A stretch of DNA of 64,000 nucleotides from Streptomyces changanensis. Lineage in GTDB: Bacteria > Actinomycetota > Actinomycetes > Streptomycetales > Streptomycetaceae. The notes beneath the pieces were generated by a model. That model did no database searches and was not told the origin of the DNA. It saw nothing but the letters and a program-made list of their open reading frames with translations. Each line of letters opens with the position of its first letter. Position 1 is the first letter of the stretch. A program made the translations under genes and the position numbers. Below are positions 1 through 7,721 of this stretch, piece after piece. The DNA lies in NCBI RefSeq assembly GCF_024600715.1, contig NZ_CP102332.1, positions 5,332,001-5,396,000 on the forward strand. The letters run 5' to 3'.

Positions 1-494
1 CGGTGACGGTGTGCCGCTGGGACGCGGTCCCGCCGCTCGACGGGTACGACCTCGTCGTCCTCGGCCCCGGCCCGGGCGACCCGCGCGCCGCCGGCCACCC
101 GAAGATCGCCGCCCTGGACGCCGCGGCCGGGGCGCTGCTCGCGTCGCGGCGCCCGTTCCTCGCGGTCTGCCTCAGCCACCAGGTCCTCGCCACCCGCCTC
201 GGCTTCCCGATCCGCCGCCGCGCCACGCCCAACCAGGGCCTGCAGAAGCGGATCGACCTGTTCGGCACGGCCGAGCGCGTCGGGTTCTACAACACCTTCG
301 CCGCGCGCGCCGAGGCGGAGACTCGGCAGGTCGACGGCGTCGGTCCGGTACAGGTCTGCCGCGACCCCGAGACCGGCGAGGTCCACGCGCTGCGCGGGCC
401 GCGCTTCTCCTCGATCCAGTTCCACGCGGAGTCGGTGCTCACCCAGAACGGGCCGCGCATCCTCGGCTCCCTCATCGAAAGGGCGATGACCTGA
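1..494 (+). CDS. phzE: PhzE, 3' end: glutamine amidotransferase domain of 2-amino-2-desoxyisochorismate synthase (partial)
   Basis: The gene enters from the left edge; only the C-terminal class I glutamine amidotransferase domain is present. Counting the codon at base 3 as residue 1, the nucleophile elbow CLSHQ gives C56, and FHAES supplies H141 and E143 of the catalytic triad; GPGPGDP is the usual glycine-rich oxyanion loop. In PhzE this domain releases ammonia from glutamine for the anthranilate-synthase-like domain, which turns chorismate into ADIC, the first committed step of phenazine synthesis. The stop codon overlaps the phzF start (TGATG at 492-496), so the two are translationally coupled. 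Similar domains occur in TrpG and enediyne SgcD-type enzymes; the following phzF and phzG make PhzE the best reading. Confidence 0.85.
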   Translation, partial: VTVCRWDAVPPLDGYDLVVLGPGPGDPRAAGHPKIAALDAAAGALLASRRPFLAVCLSHQVLATRLGFPIRRRATPNQGLQKRIDLFGTAERVGFYNTFAARAEAETRQVDGVGPVQVCRDPETGEVHALRGPRFSSIQFHAESVLTQNGPRILGSLIERAMT

Positions 495-1357
495 TGACGG
501 CTGCCGGCGTGCTCGGCACGACCCACCGGTACGTGGTGATCGACGCGTTCACCGACACCCCCCTGCGGGGCAACCCCGTCGCCGTCTTCTTCGACGCCGA
601 TGACATCCCCGCCGAGCGGATGCAGAGCATCGCCCAGGAGATGAACCTCTCCGAGGTGACCTTCGTCCTCGCGCCGAAGCGGGGCGGTGACGCCCACATC
701 CGCATCTTCACCCCCGTCAACGAACTGCCGTTCGCCGGTCATCCGCTCCTCGGCACCGCCGTCGCGCTCGGCGAGACCCACCCGGGGGACCGGCTCCGCC
801 TGGAGACGGCGATGGGCGTCATCGCCTTCGAGCTGGAGCGGCCCGCCGGGGGAGCGCTGACGGCCCGGATGGAGCAGCCGATCCCCACCTGGCGGGAGTT
901 CGACCGTACCGACGAGCTGCTGGCCGCCCTCGGCGTGCCCGTGCCGGAGCTGCCCGTCGAGATCTACACCAACGGCCCGCGGCACGTCTTCGTCGGGCTG
1001 GGGAGCGTCGAGGCGCTGTCGCGCGTCGACCCCGACCACCGGGCGCTGGCCGCCTTCCCGGACATGGCGACCAACTGCTTCGCCGGCTCGGGGACGACCT
1101 GGCGCACCCGGATGTTCTCCCCGGCCTACGGCGTCACCGAGGACGCCGCGACCGGCTCGGCGGCGGGCCCGCTCGCCGTCCACCTCGCCCGCCACGGCCG
1201 CGCCGGGTACGGCCGGTGGATCGACGTCCACCAGGGCGTCGAGATGGGCCGGCACGCGCTGATGCGCGCCCTCGCGGAGGGCGAGGGCGACCGCGTGACC
1301 TCGGTGCGCGTCGCCGGGGCCGGCGTGCCCTTCGCACGCGGCACGATCCACGTCTGA
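494..1357 (+). CDS. phzF: PhzF, trans-2,3-dihydro-3-hydroxyanthranilate isomerase
   Basis: A 287-residue protein of the PhzF/diaminopimelate-epimerase fold. Family marks seen: GNPVAV near residue 27, NLSEVTF with E54 at the place of the PhzF catalytic glutamate, ELPFAGHPLLGT around residues 78-89, and DAATGSAAGPL near residue 216. The family isomerises DHHA to the reactive ketone that dimerises towards the phenazine ring. The ATG at 494 overlaps the phzE stop; an in-frame open reading continues upstream but only as a shadow of phzE. Next gene phzG begins 26 bases after the stop. PhzF-like proteins of unknown function are common, but the phzE-phzF-phzG order is specific to phenazine clusters. 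Confidence 0.9.
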   Translation: MTAAGVLGTTHRYVVIDAFTDTPLRGNPVAVFFDADDIPAERMQSIAQEMNLSEVTFVLAPKRGGDAHIRIFTPVNELPFAGHPLLGTAVALGETHPGDRLRLETAMGVIAFELERPAGGALTARMEQPIPTWREFDRTDELLAALGVPVPELPVEIYTNGPRHVFVGLGSVEALSRVDPDHRALAAFPDMATNCFAGSGTTWRTRMFSPAYGVTEDAATGSAAGPLAVHLARHGRAGYGRWIDVHQGVEMGRHALMRALAEGEGDRVTSVRVAGAGVPFARGTIHV

Positions 1358-1383
1358 CCGACCACCGTCGCCCTGGGGGAGAA

Positions 1384-2019
1384 GTGAGCAGCCAGTTCGA
1401 GAGCCTGACCGGAGCGGTCGACGACCCGTTCCCGGAGTACGACGCGCCGCCCGGCGAGCCGATGGGGCTGGTGCGGGCGTGGGTGTCCGGTGCCGTGGAG
1501 GCGGGGGTGCGCGAGCCGCTCGCCCTCGCCCTCGCCACGGCCGACGCCCGGGGCCGCGCCTCCAACCGGACCGTCGCCGTCCTCGACGTCTCCGCCGAGG
1601 GCCTGCTCTTCACCAGCCACAGCACCAGCCGCAAGGGCCGCGAGATCGCCGGGACGGGGTGGGCGTCGGGGCTCTTCTACTGGCGCGAGACGGGCCGCCA
1701 GCTGATCGTCTCCGGCCCGGTGGACGTCCTGGACGGCGCGGAGGCGGACCGGCTGTGGGCGGCGCGGGCCGTACCGCTGCACGCGATGACGACGGCGTCC
1801 CGGCAGAGCGACCCGCTCACCGACGTCGAGGGTCTGCGCCGGGAGGCGGACCGGCTGGCCGCGGGCGGCTCGCCGCTGCCGCGGCCCGAGCGGTTCGTCG
1901 GGTACCGGCTGCGGCCGGAAGCGGTCGAGTTCTGGTGCGCCGCCGCCGACCGGCTGCACCGGCGGCTGCGCTACGACAGCGCCCCGGCCGGCTGGCGGGC
2001 CGTACGGCTCCAGCCGTGA
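1384..2019 (+). CDS. phzG: PhzG, FMN-dependent pyridoxamine-phosphate-oxidase-fold dihydrophenazine oxidase
   Basis: A 211-residue PNPOx-fold protein beginning at GTG 1384, placed directly behind a strong GGGGGAGAA ribosome site. Typical elements are EPLALALATADARG near the N terminus, SNRTV, TSHSTSRKG (FMN phosphate contact), GLFYWRETGRQL and the terminal WRAVRLQP, which fits the PNPOx C-terminal signature. PhzG finishes the tricycle by flavin-dependent oxidation of hexahydro/tetrahydro-phenazine carboxylates. It lies in the same operon as phzF. The start was chosen over longer in-frame extensions because of the ribosome site and because upstream residues are arginine-rich shadow sequence. 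Confidence 0.88.
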   Translation: MSSQFESLTGAVDDPFPEYDAPPGEPMGLVRAWVSGAVEAGVREPLALALATADARGRASNRTVAVLDVSAEGLLFTSHSTSRKGREIAGTGWASGLFYWRETGRQLIVSGPVDVLDGAEADRLWAARAVPLHAMTTASRQSDPLTDVEGLRREADRLAAGGSPLPRPERFVGYRLRPEAVEFWCAAADRLHRRLRYDSAPAGWRAVRLQP

Positions 2020-2155
2020 ACGTCCCCGGCCCGCGGACGGCCGGCGCACGGGCCACCGCGGGAGGCGCGCACCGCCCGCGCGGGAGCGGTCCGCGGACGG
2101 ACGGCCCGCGCACGAACAGCCCGTACGGGCGTGACACACACATGGAGGCTGACGC

Positions 2156-3784
2156 ATGACCGACAACACCGGGACGGACTTCGACGCGATCGTCGTGGGG
2201 GCCGGATTCGCGGGCATCTACATGACCCACAAGCTGCGCGACGAACTGGGCCTGCGGGTCCGCACGTTCGAGAAGGGCAGCGGCGTCGGAGGCACCTGGC
2301 ACTGGAACCGCTACCCGGGGGCGATGGCGGACGTCGAGGCGTTCGTCTACCGGTACTCCTTCGACAAGGAGATGCTCCAGGAGTGGGACTGGAAGACCCG
2401 CTACATCCCCCAGGCGGAGATCCTCGCCTACCTGGAGGCCGTGGTGGAGCGCCACGACCTCGCCCGGGACATCCAGCTGGAGACCGGCGTCACCTCCGCC
2501 GTCTACGACGAGGACCGCGACGTGTGGGCCGTCACCACGACGGACGGCGGCAGCCACACGGCGCGCTACCTGGTCACCGCCCTGGGCCCCCTGTCGAAGA
2601 CGAACCTCCCGGACATACCCGGGCGGGACACCTTCGAGGGCGTCATGGTGCACACCGGGGCGTGGCCCGAGGACCTGACCATCGACGGCAAGCGGGTCGG
2701 CGTCGTCGGCACGGGCTCGACCGGCACCCAGTTCGTCTGCGCCGCGGCGCGCACCGCCGAGCACCTGACGGTGTTCCAGCGCACCCCGCAGTACGTCGTC
2801 CCCTCCGGCAACGGGCCGGTGACGGAGGAGTACGTGGCCGGCGTCAAGGCCGACTACGACCGGATCTGGGACCAGGTCCGCAACTCCCGGGTGGGCTGCG
2901 GCTTCGAGGAGAGCCAGACGCCCGCCATGAGCGTCTCCGAGGAGGAGCGCCGCCGCGTCTTCGAGGAGGGCTGGCGCGTCGGCAACGGCTTCCGCTTCAT
3001 GTTCGGCACCTTCGGCGACATCGCGGTCGACCCGGCCGCGAACGAGGCGGCGGCCGCGTTCATCCGCTCGAAGATCAAGGAGATCGTGAAGGACCCGGAG
3101 ACGGCGCGGAAGCTGACGCCGACCGACTACTACGCCCGGCGGCCCATCTGCAACGAGGGTTACTACGAGGCGTTCAACCGGGACAACGTCACCCTGGTCA
3201 GCGTCCGCGAGAACCCGATCAGGGAGATCACCCCGAAGGGCGTGGTGACCGAGGACGGCGTCGAGCACGAGCTGGACGTCCTCGTCTTCGCGACGGGCTT
3301 CGAGGCCATGGACGGCGGCTACCAGGTCATCGACATCCGCGGCCGGGGCGGAGAACCGATCCAGCGCCACTGGGCCGAGGGCCCCAGCAGCTACCTGGGC
3401 GTCGCGGTCTCCGGCTTCCCGAACATGTTCATGGTGTACGGCCCGAACAGCGCCTTCAGCAACCTCCCGCCCGGCATCGAGACCCACGTCGAGTGGATCG
3501 CGGAGCTGATCGGGCTCGTCGAGAACGGCGACGCCACCGCGATCGAGGCGACCGCGGAGGCCGAGGCGGGCTGGACGGCCACCTGCGAGGAGACGGCCGC
3601 GTACTCCCTCTTCTCCCGGGTCGACTCGTGGATCTTCGGGACGAACATCCCCGGCAAGAAGAGGTCGGTCATGTTCTTCTTCGGCGGCCTGGCGGAGTAC
3701 CGCCGCCGCCTGCGCGAGATAGCCGCCGCGGACTACGACGGCTTCACCCTCCACAGCCCCCACACCCTCCCGGTCCCCGCCTGA
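2156..3784 (+). CDS. Baeyer-Villiger-type flavin monooxygenase; candidate phenazine N-oxygenase
   Basis: A 542-residue class B flavoprotein monooxygenase. The FAD Rossmann motif GAGFAG is at residues 15-20, the NADPH Rossmann motif GTGSTG at 185-190, and between them FEGVMVHTGAWP (160-171) fits the type I BVMO fingerprint FxGxxxHxxxWP. FATGFEAMDG near residue 377 is the second conserved family motif. Start ATG 2156 has GGAGG at 2144-2148. It sits 136 bases after phzG on the same strand and is the last gene before a long hairpin. Phenazine N-oxygenases of the PhzNO1 type (myxin/iodinin pathways) belong to this fold, so N-oxidation of a phenazine is a reasonable guess; a true ketone-oxidising BVMO is the alternative. 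Confidence 0.8.
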   Translation: MTDNTGTDFDAIVVGAGFAGIYMTHKLRDELGLRVRTFEKGSGVGGTWHWNRYPGAMADVEAFVYRYSFDKEMLQEWDWKTRYIPQAEILAYLEAVVERHDLARDIQLETGVTSAVYDEDRDVWAVTTTDGGSHTARYLVTALGPLSKTNLPDIPGRDTFEGVMVHTGAWPEDLTIDGKRVGVVGTGSTGTQFVCAAARTAEHLTVFQRTPQYVVPSGNGPVTEEYVAGVKADYDRIWDQVRNSRVGCGFEESQTPAMSVSEEERRRVFEEGWRVGNGFRFMFGTFGDIAVDPAANEAAAAFIRSKIKEIVKDPETARKLTPTDYYARRPICNEGYYEAFNRDNVTLVSVRENPIREITPKGVVTEDGVEHELDVLVFATGFEAMDGGYQVIDIRGRGGEPIQRHWAEGPSSYLGVAVSGFPNMFMVYGPNSAFSNLPPGIETHVEWIAELIGLVENGDATAIEATAEAEAGWTATCEETAAYSLFSRVDSWIFGTNIPGKKRSVMFFFGGLAEYRRRLREIAAADYDGFTLHSPHTLPVPA

Positions 3785-3794
3785 CCCCGCCCCA

Positions 3795-3855
3795 CCGCCC
3801 GTCCCCGTCCCCGTCCCCGCCCCCGCCCGCGGCGATGCGGGACGGGGACGGGCGG
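3795..3855. terminator. Long hairpin between convergent operons
   Basis: A perfect 17-base inverted repeat (3795-3811 against 3839-3855, core CCGCCCGTCCCCGTCCC) with a 27-base loop made of more CCGTCCC units. It follows the phenazine operon and faces the opposing ABC operon, so it probably stops transcription from the left. Confidence 0.6.
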
Positions 3856-3964
3856 CGTACCGCCGTGCGCGTCGAGGGGAACGCCGACCGGGCGGCGTAC
3901 GCCGACGTGGTGTCGGAGTGCGCCGCCCGGGGGTGGGACGAGCCGAGGGCCGGTGTCCCGCCCG
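3835..3964 (+). pseudogene. Coding-like remnant between the phenazine operon and the ABC exporter
   Basis: From ATG 3835 one frame reads about 43 codons with nearly all third positions G or C and a natural-looking composition (for example GNADRAAYADVVSE, then CAARGWDEP) before it runs into the 3' end of the opposing permease gene. No stop or family is recognisable. It may be the 5' remnant of a displaced gene, or chance codon bias; weakly supported. Confidence 0.2.
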
Positions 3965-4756
3965 CTACTTCGGGTCGCGGGCGAAGAGGGACGTGGACCA
4001 GGCGTAGCCGAGTGCGGCCAGGCCCAGGCACCAGGCGACGGCCAGCCAGCCGTTGTGGCCGATCCCGCTGCCCAGGAGCAGCCCGCGCAGGGTCTCGATG
4101 GCCGGGGTGAACGGCTGGTACTGGGCGATCGGCTGGAACCAGCCGGGCATCGCGTCGACCGGGACGAAGGCGCTGGAGACGAACGGCAGGAAGATCAGCG
4201 GCATGGCGTTGTTGCCGGCGGCCTCGGCGTTCGGGCTGGACAGGCCCATACCGACCGCGATCCAGGTGAGCGCCAGGGCGAACAGCGTGAGCAGTCCGAA
4301 CGCCGCGATCCACTCGCCTGCGGTGGCGTTCGTGGCCCGGAACCCGATGGCCACCGCGACGGCCCCGACGAGGGCCACGCTCAGCACGCACTGCAGGACG
4401 CTGCCGACGACGTGCCCGACGAGCACCGACCCGCGGTGGATCGCCATCGTGCGGAAGCGGGCGATGATGCCCTCGGTCATGTCGGTGGCGACGGACACCG
4501 CGCTGCCGATCGTGGTGCCGCCGATGGTCAGCAGCAGGATGCCCGGGACGAGGTACGCGACGTACCGTGAGCGGTCCGCCCCGCCGGCTCCCATGCCGGC
4601 GCTCATCACGTCGCCGAAGACGTAGACGAAGAGCAGCAGCATGACGACCGGCGTGAGCAGCAGGTTCAGCGTCAGCGACGGGTAGCGCCGCGCGTGCAGC
4701 AGGTTCCGCCGCAGCATCGTGGAGGAGTCGCGCAGGGCGAGGGAGAGGGAACTCAT
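3965..4756 (-). CDS. ABC-2 type permease of a DrrAB-like drug exporter
   Basis: A 263-residue membrane protein with about six hydrophobic segments (first near residues 30-50, then 66-90, 108-135, 148-172, 178-198 and 232-252). The cytoplasmic stretch MTEGIIARFRTMAIHRGSVL is the DrrB/ABC-2 signature (EGxxxRFRxMxI). It should form the membrane half of an exporter with the ATPase encoded just upstream; the start codon overlaps that gene's stop (4753-4756). Substrate cannot be read from the sequence. The operon converges on the phenazine genes, so phenazine export or self-resistance is possible but not shown. Confidence 0.88.
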   Translation of the reverse strand: MSSLSLALRDSSTMLRRNLLHARRYPSLTLNLLLTPVVMLLLFVYVFGDVMSAGMGAGGADRSRYVAYLVPGILLLTIGGTTIGSAVSVATDMTEGIIARFRTMAIHRGSVLVGHVVGSVLQCVLSVALVGAVAVAIGFRATNATAGEWIAAFGLLTLFALALTWIAVGMGLSSPNAEAAGNNAMPLIFLPFVSSAFVPVDAMPGWFQPIAQYQPFTPAIETLRGLLLGSGIGHNGWLAVAWCLGLAALGYAWSTSLFARDPK

Positions 4757-5796
4757 CGGACGTCCTTGCGGGGCTGGTGGGGAACGGTGGAGCCGGTCAG
4801 GGCGAAGAACACGTCGTCGAGGTCGGGCGTGTGCACGGTCAGCTCGTCCGCCTCGATGCCGGCCGAGTCGAGCCAGTCGAGCAGGGAGCGCAGCTCGCGC
4901 TGGCTGCCGTCGCTGGGGATCTGCAGCGCCAACGCCTCGTCGTCGACGGCGGCGCCCGGAGCGGAACCGGGGGCCCGTGCGGTCGTGGCCTCGCGCAGCG
5001 TGACGGCGGCGTGCCGGTACGCGGACGGGTCGGTGAAGCGGAGCCGTACGTGCCCGCCCGGGATGAGCCGCTTCAGCTCGTCGGCGCTCCCCTCGGCGGC
5101 GATCCTGCCGTCGTTCAGCACCGCGATGCGGTCGGCGAGTTCGTCGGCCTCCTCCAGGTACTGGGTGGTGAGGAAGACGGTGACGCCGTCGGAGACGAGT
5201 TCGCGGATGATCCGCCACATGTTGTGGCGGCTGCGCGGGTCGAGGCCGGTGGTCGGTTCGTCGAGGAAGATGATCCGCGGTCCGCCGACGAGGGTCATGG
5301 CGATGTCGAGGCGGCGCCTCATGCCGCCGGAGTAGCTCTGGGCGGGCTTCCTCGCGGCGTCGACGAGGTCGAACCGCTCCAGCAGCTCGGCGGTGACCCG
5401 CCGCCCCTCGCGCTTGGACAGGTGGTGCAGGTCCGCCATCAGGAGCATGTTCTCCTCCCCGGTGATCAGTCCGTCGACGGCGGAGAACTGCCCGGTGACG
5501 CCGATCGCGGCCCGCACGCCGTCCGGTGACGTGGCGACGTCGTGGCCCGCGACCTGGGCCTGACCGCCGTCGGCGGCGATGAGCGTGGAGAGGATCTTCA
5601 CGGCGGTGGTCTTGCCGGCACCGTTCGGCCCGAGCAGCGCGAACACGGAACCGGCCGGGATGTGCAGGTCGATGCCGTCGAGGACGGTCTTGTCGCCGTA
5701 CGACTTGCGCAGGCCGACGGCGCGGACCGCGGGCCCGGTGGTCGGCGAGGGGCGACCGCCCGGTCGGCTTGAGGTGGGCATGACAGAAGAAGGCAT
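4753..5796 (-). CDS. ABC transporter ATP-binding protein, DrrA-like
   Basis: A 347-residue ATPase with Walker A GPNGAGKTT, signature SGGMRRR, Walker B IIFLDEPTTGLDP and an H-loop region LTTQYLEEADELADRI. The C-terminal ~100 residues match the extra domain (DUF4162-like) of daunorubicin-resistance ATPases. An unusually long proline/serine-rich N-terminal tail of about 25 residues precedes the domain; an in-frame ATG at 5781 could be used, but ATG 5796 has GGGAGGG in front. It pairs with the overlapping permease gene. Confidence 0.9.
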   Translation of the reverse strand: MPSSVMPTSSRPGGRPSPTTGPAVRAVGLRKSYGDKTVLDGIDLHIPAGSVFALLGPNGAGKTTAVKILSTLIAADGGQAQVAGHDVATSPDGVRAAIGVTGQFSAVDGLITGEENMLLMADLHHLSKREGRRVTAELLERFDLVDAARKPAQSYSGGMRRRLDIAMTLVGGPRIIFLDEPTTGLDPRSRHNMWRIIRELVSDGVTVFLTTQYLEEADELADRIAVLNDGRIAAEGSADELKRLIPGGHVRLRFTDPSAYRHAAVTLREATTARAPGSAPGAAVDDEALALQIPSDGSQRELRSLLDWLDSAGIEADELTVHTPDLDDVFFALTGSTVPHQPRKDVR

Positions 5797-5896
5797 GGGC
5801 CCTCCCGTTCGGAAGGTGGAAGTGGCGTGGAAGGTGGTGCGGGAAAGTGGTGCGGGGAGCCGCCCCGGGGCGTGCGCGGAGGGCGGTTCGTCCGGG

Positions 5897-6739
5897 TCAG
5901 GGCTTGGCGCGGCGGACGTCGACGTTGCCGTACCGGGTGCGGGCGCGGACCTTGACGGTGTCCTCGCTCTCCTCCGGGGTCTCGGACGCGGTGAGCGTGT
6001 TGCGCACCTGCCCGGAGCCCGAGCGGACGTCGAGCCAGGCGGCCGTGCCCGCGCGCACGCCCACCTCGATGGAGCCGTAGGAGGTCTCCAGCTGGACCGT
6101 CCCGCGCGCCACTTCGTCCACGCGCAGGGTGCCGTGGGCGGTGGTGGCGGTGACCGAGTCCTCGGCGCGCCGGATCTCGATGTCGCCGTTGGCGCCGCTC
6201 ACCCGCAGTTCGCCGGTCGCGGCGCCGACGGTCGTGGTGCCGTGCGAGTTCTTCAGGACGGCGGGACCGTCGACGAGGCCGACGCGCAGGCTGCCGGAGC
6301 TGGTGGTGATCTCGGCCGCCCCCTCGACCCGGTCCACGGTGATCGATCCGTGCGACGCGGTCAGCCGCAGCGGGCCGGTCGCGTCGAAGCGGACATCGCC
6401 GGAGGACGTCTTCACGTGGACCTCGCCGAGCCGGCCCTCGCCCAGCACCTGGGTCCAGGCGCCGGTCACGTCGAGGTGCGAGCCCTCGGGCAGCTCGACC
6501 GCCACGTCGACGGTGCCGGTGCGGCCGAACAGGCCGGACTTGGGCGTCCTGACGGTCAGTGCGCCGTTCGCGTACGTCACCTCGGTCTGGTCGGCCGCCC
6601 GTACGTCCGGCTCCCGCTTCGGGTCGCGGGGCCGTACCTCGACGACGGTGTCGAGACGGTCGCCCGCGGTGAACACGAGGGAACCGGCCTCGACGTGCGC
6701 CGTGGCCGTGATCGCTTCGGGGGTGTCGAAAGAAGGCAT
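5897..6739 (-). CDS. DUF4097-type beta-helix/adhesin-like protein
   Basis: A 280-residue protein made of repeated short strands of the form TSSGDVRF, SHGSITV, TSSGSLRVG, SHGTTTVG, ANGDIEI, AHGTLRV, TSYGSIEVG and SGSGQVRN, the regular pattern of the DUF4097/DUF4098 (LiaX-like) beta-solenoid family. No signal peptide or membrane segment is visible, so it is probably cytoplasmic. Start ATG 6739 was chosen over a longer open frame because AGGAGG lies just before it. It stands second in a four-gene operon, after a DNA-binding RHH protein and before the DrrAB pair, an arrangement seen in other streptomycetes; its job there is unknown, perhaps sensing the exported compound or envelope stress. Confidence 0.75.
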   Translation of the reverse strand: MPSFDTPEAITATAHVEAGSLVFTAGDRLDTVVEVRPRDPKREPDVRAADQTEVTYANGALTVRTPKSGLFGRTGTVDVAVELPEGSHLDVTGAWTQVLGEGRLGEVHVKTSSGDVRFDATGPLRLTASHGSITVDRVEGAAEITTSSGSLRVGLVDGPAVLKNSHGTTTVGAATGELRVSGANGDIEIRRAEDSVTATTAHGTLRVDEVARGTVQLETSYGSIEVGVRAGTAAWLDVRSGSGQVRNTLTASETPEESEDTVKVRARTRYGNVDVRRAKP

Positions 6740-6819
6740 GGCTGTCCCGTCCTCCTGGGTCTTCGGAAACGTCCCTGCGGGTGGGACGTGTGTGAGTGAA
6801 GTGGTGCGGGAGGGTGCGG

Positions 6820-7338
6820 TCAGCGCACCCAGCCCGTGAAGCTCTGTCCGAGGGTCTGGGCCCTCTGCGTCGTACGCGGCCCGGTGCCGGCGTCGACCGC
6901 GGCCGACACGGCGCGCACCAGCCACGCGTTGAGGGACAGGCCCTCGCGTGTCGCGGCCTCCTCGGCGCGTGCCTTGAGGTGGGCCGGCAGCCGCAGGTTG
7001 ACCCGGGCGGTACCGCCCTCGTCGCCGTCGGCCGGGGCCGCGCCGGTGGGCGGTTCGACGGAGGTCGCCGGTTCCGCGGGCGCGCCACCGTCGCTGGGCG
7101 GCGGCGTCACCACGAAGTCGGGGTCGAGACCGCGCAGCCGTACGTCGACCGAGCCGGGGGCGAGCTCACGGGTGATCTCGTCCATCGCGGCGGAGAGCAC
7201 GTTCAGCAGGGTCAGCCGGGTCGCCGACTCCAGGGGCGCGGTGAGCCGCTCCGCCAGCGCGCGGGCTTCGTCCCCGCCGGCTTCGGCGGCCACCGCGAGC
7301 TCACGGCGGAGGGTGTCGACATACGGGGTGAGGTCCAT
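6820..7338 (-). CDS. Ribbon-helix-helix (HicB/Arc-like) regulator
   Basis: A 172-residue protein. Residues about 110-150 (ARVNLRLPAHLKARAEEAAT then REGLSLNAWLVRAVSAAV) form a clear RHH DNA-binding unit like that of HicB antitoxins. The N-terminal 80 residues are helical and acidic, joined by a proline/alanine linker. No HicA toxin gene is next to it, so this is more likely a transcription factor for its own operon (RHH, DUF4097, DrrA, DrrB) than an antitoxin. The 200 bases upstream carry repeated TGGCGCCA-like words that could be its binding sites. Confidence 0.7.
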   Translation of the reverse strand: MDLTPYVDTLRRELAVAAEAGGDEARALAERLTAPLESATRLTLLNVLSAAMDEITRELAPGSVDVRLRGLDPDFVVTPPPSDGGAPAEPATSVEPPTGAAPADGDEGGTARVNLRLPAHLKARAEEAATREGLSLNAWLVRAVSAAVDAGTGPRTTQRAQTLGQSFTGWVR

Positions 7339-7344
7339 AACGCC

Positions 7345-7570
7345 ATCATGGCATCACTATGGCGCCATGCGCAAGGCGTGGTGGCGCGCCGCGCGGCCGT
7401 CGGGCGGCCGCATGCCCGCTGATCAGGGGAAACGAGGTGGCTCCCTGCTGGCCAATGGTGGCACCACGCATGCGACGACGTCTCCAGGCTGGCTGGTTGG
7501 CGCCGGATGGCACTGCGGTGGCGTCACGTGGCGCCATACGGCGTCAGGTGGCGCCCCTGTGGCGCCGGGT
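7345..7570. promoter_or_regulatory. Cluster of TGGCGCCA-type palindromic words upstream of the RHH operon
   Basis: The words ATGGCGCCAT (7359-7368), TGGTGGCACCA (7456-7466), TTGGCGCCGG (7498-7507), GTGGCGCCAT (7528-7537), GTGGCGCCCC (7548-7557) and GTGGCGCCGG (7560-7569) recur within about 210 bases, the first lying 21 bases before the start codon of the RHH gene. Spaced copies of one palindrome are what an RHH repressor array looks like; this is inference. Confidence 0.4.
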
Positions 7571-7585
7571 GCCCCGACGTGAAGG

Positions 7586-7610
7586 AGGAGGCGGGCATCA
7601 CCCGCCTCCT
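7586..7610. terminator. Hairpin downstream of the CocE-type hydrolase gene
   Basis: AGGAGGCGGG (7586-7595), loop CATCA, CCCGCCTCCT (7601-7610); the pairing continues outward with one mismatch. The plus strand side is followed by a pyrimidine run of TTC units. It lies 112 bases beyond the stop of the leftward hydrolase gene. Confidence 0.5.
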
Positions 7611-7721
7611 TCTTCTTCTCCTTCTTCGGCCTTCCGTGTCATCCGCCGCCCGCCCGACCCCCGCCCCGCGGAGGCGGAGCCTCCCGGCGAGGCGGGGGCG
7701 GCGCGGCGCCCTGCGGTGTGA

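Noticed and set aside
6820..7338. HicAB toxin-antitoxin pair
   Set aside because: Only the RHH (HicB-like) domain is present; no short HicA-like frame lies beside it.
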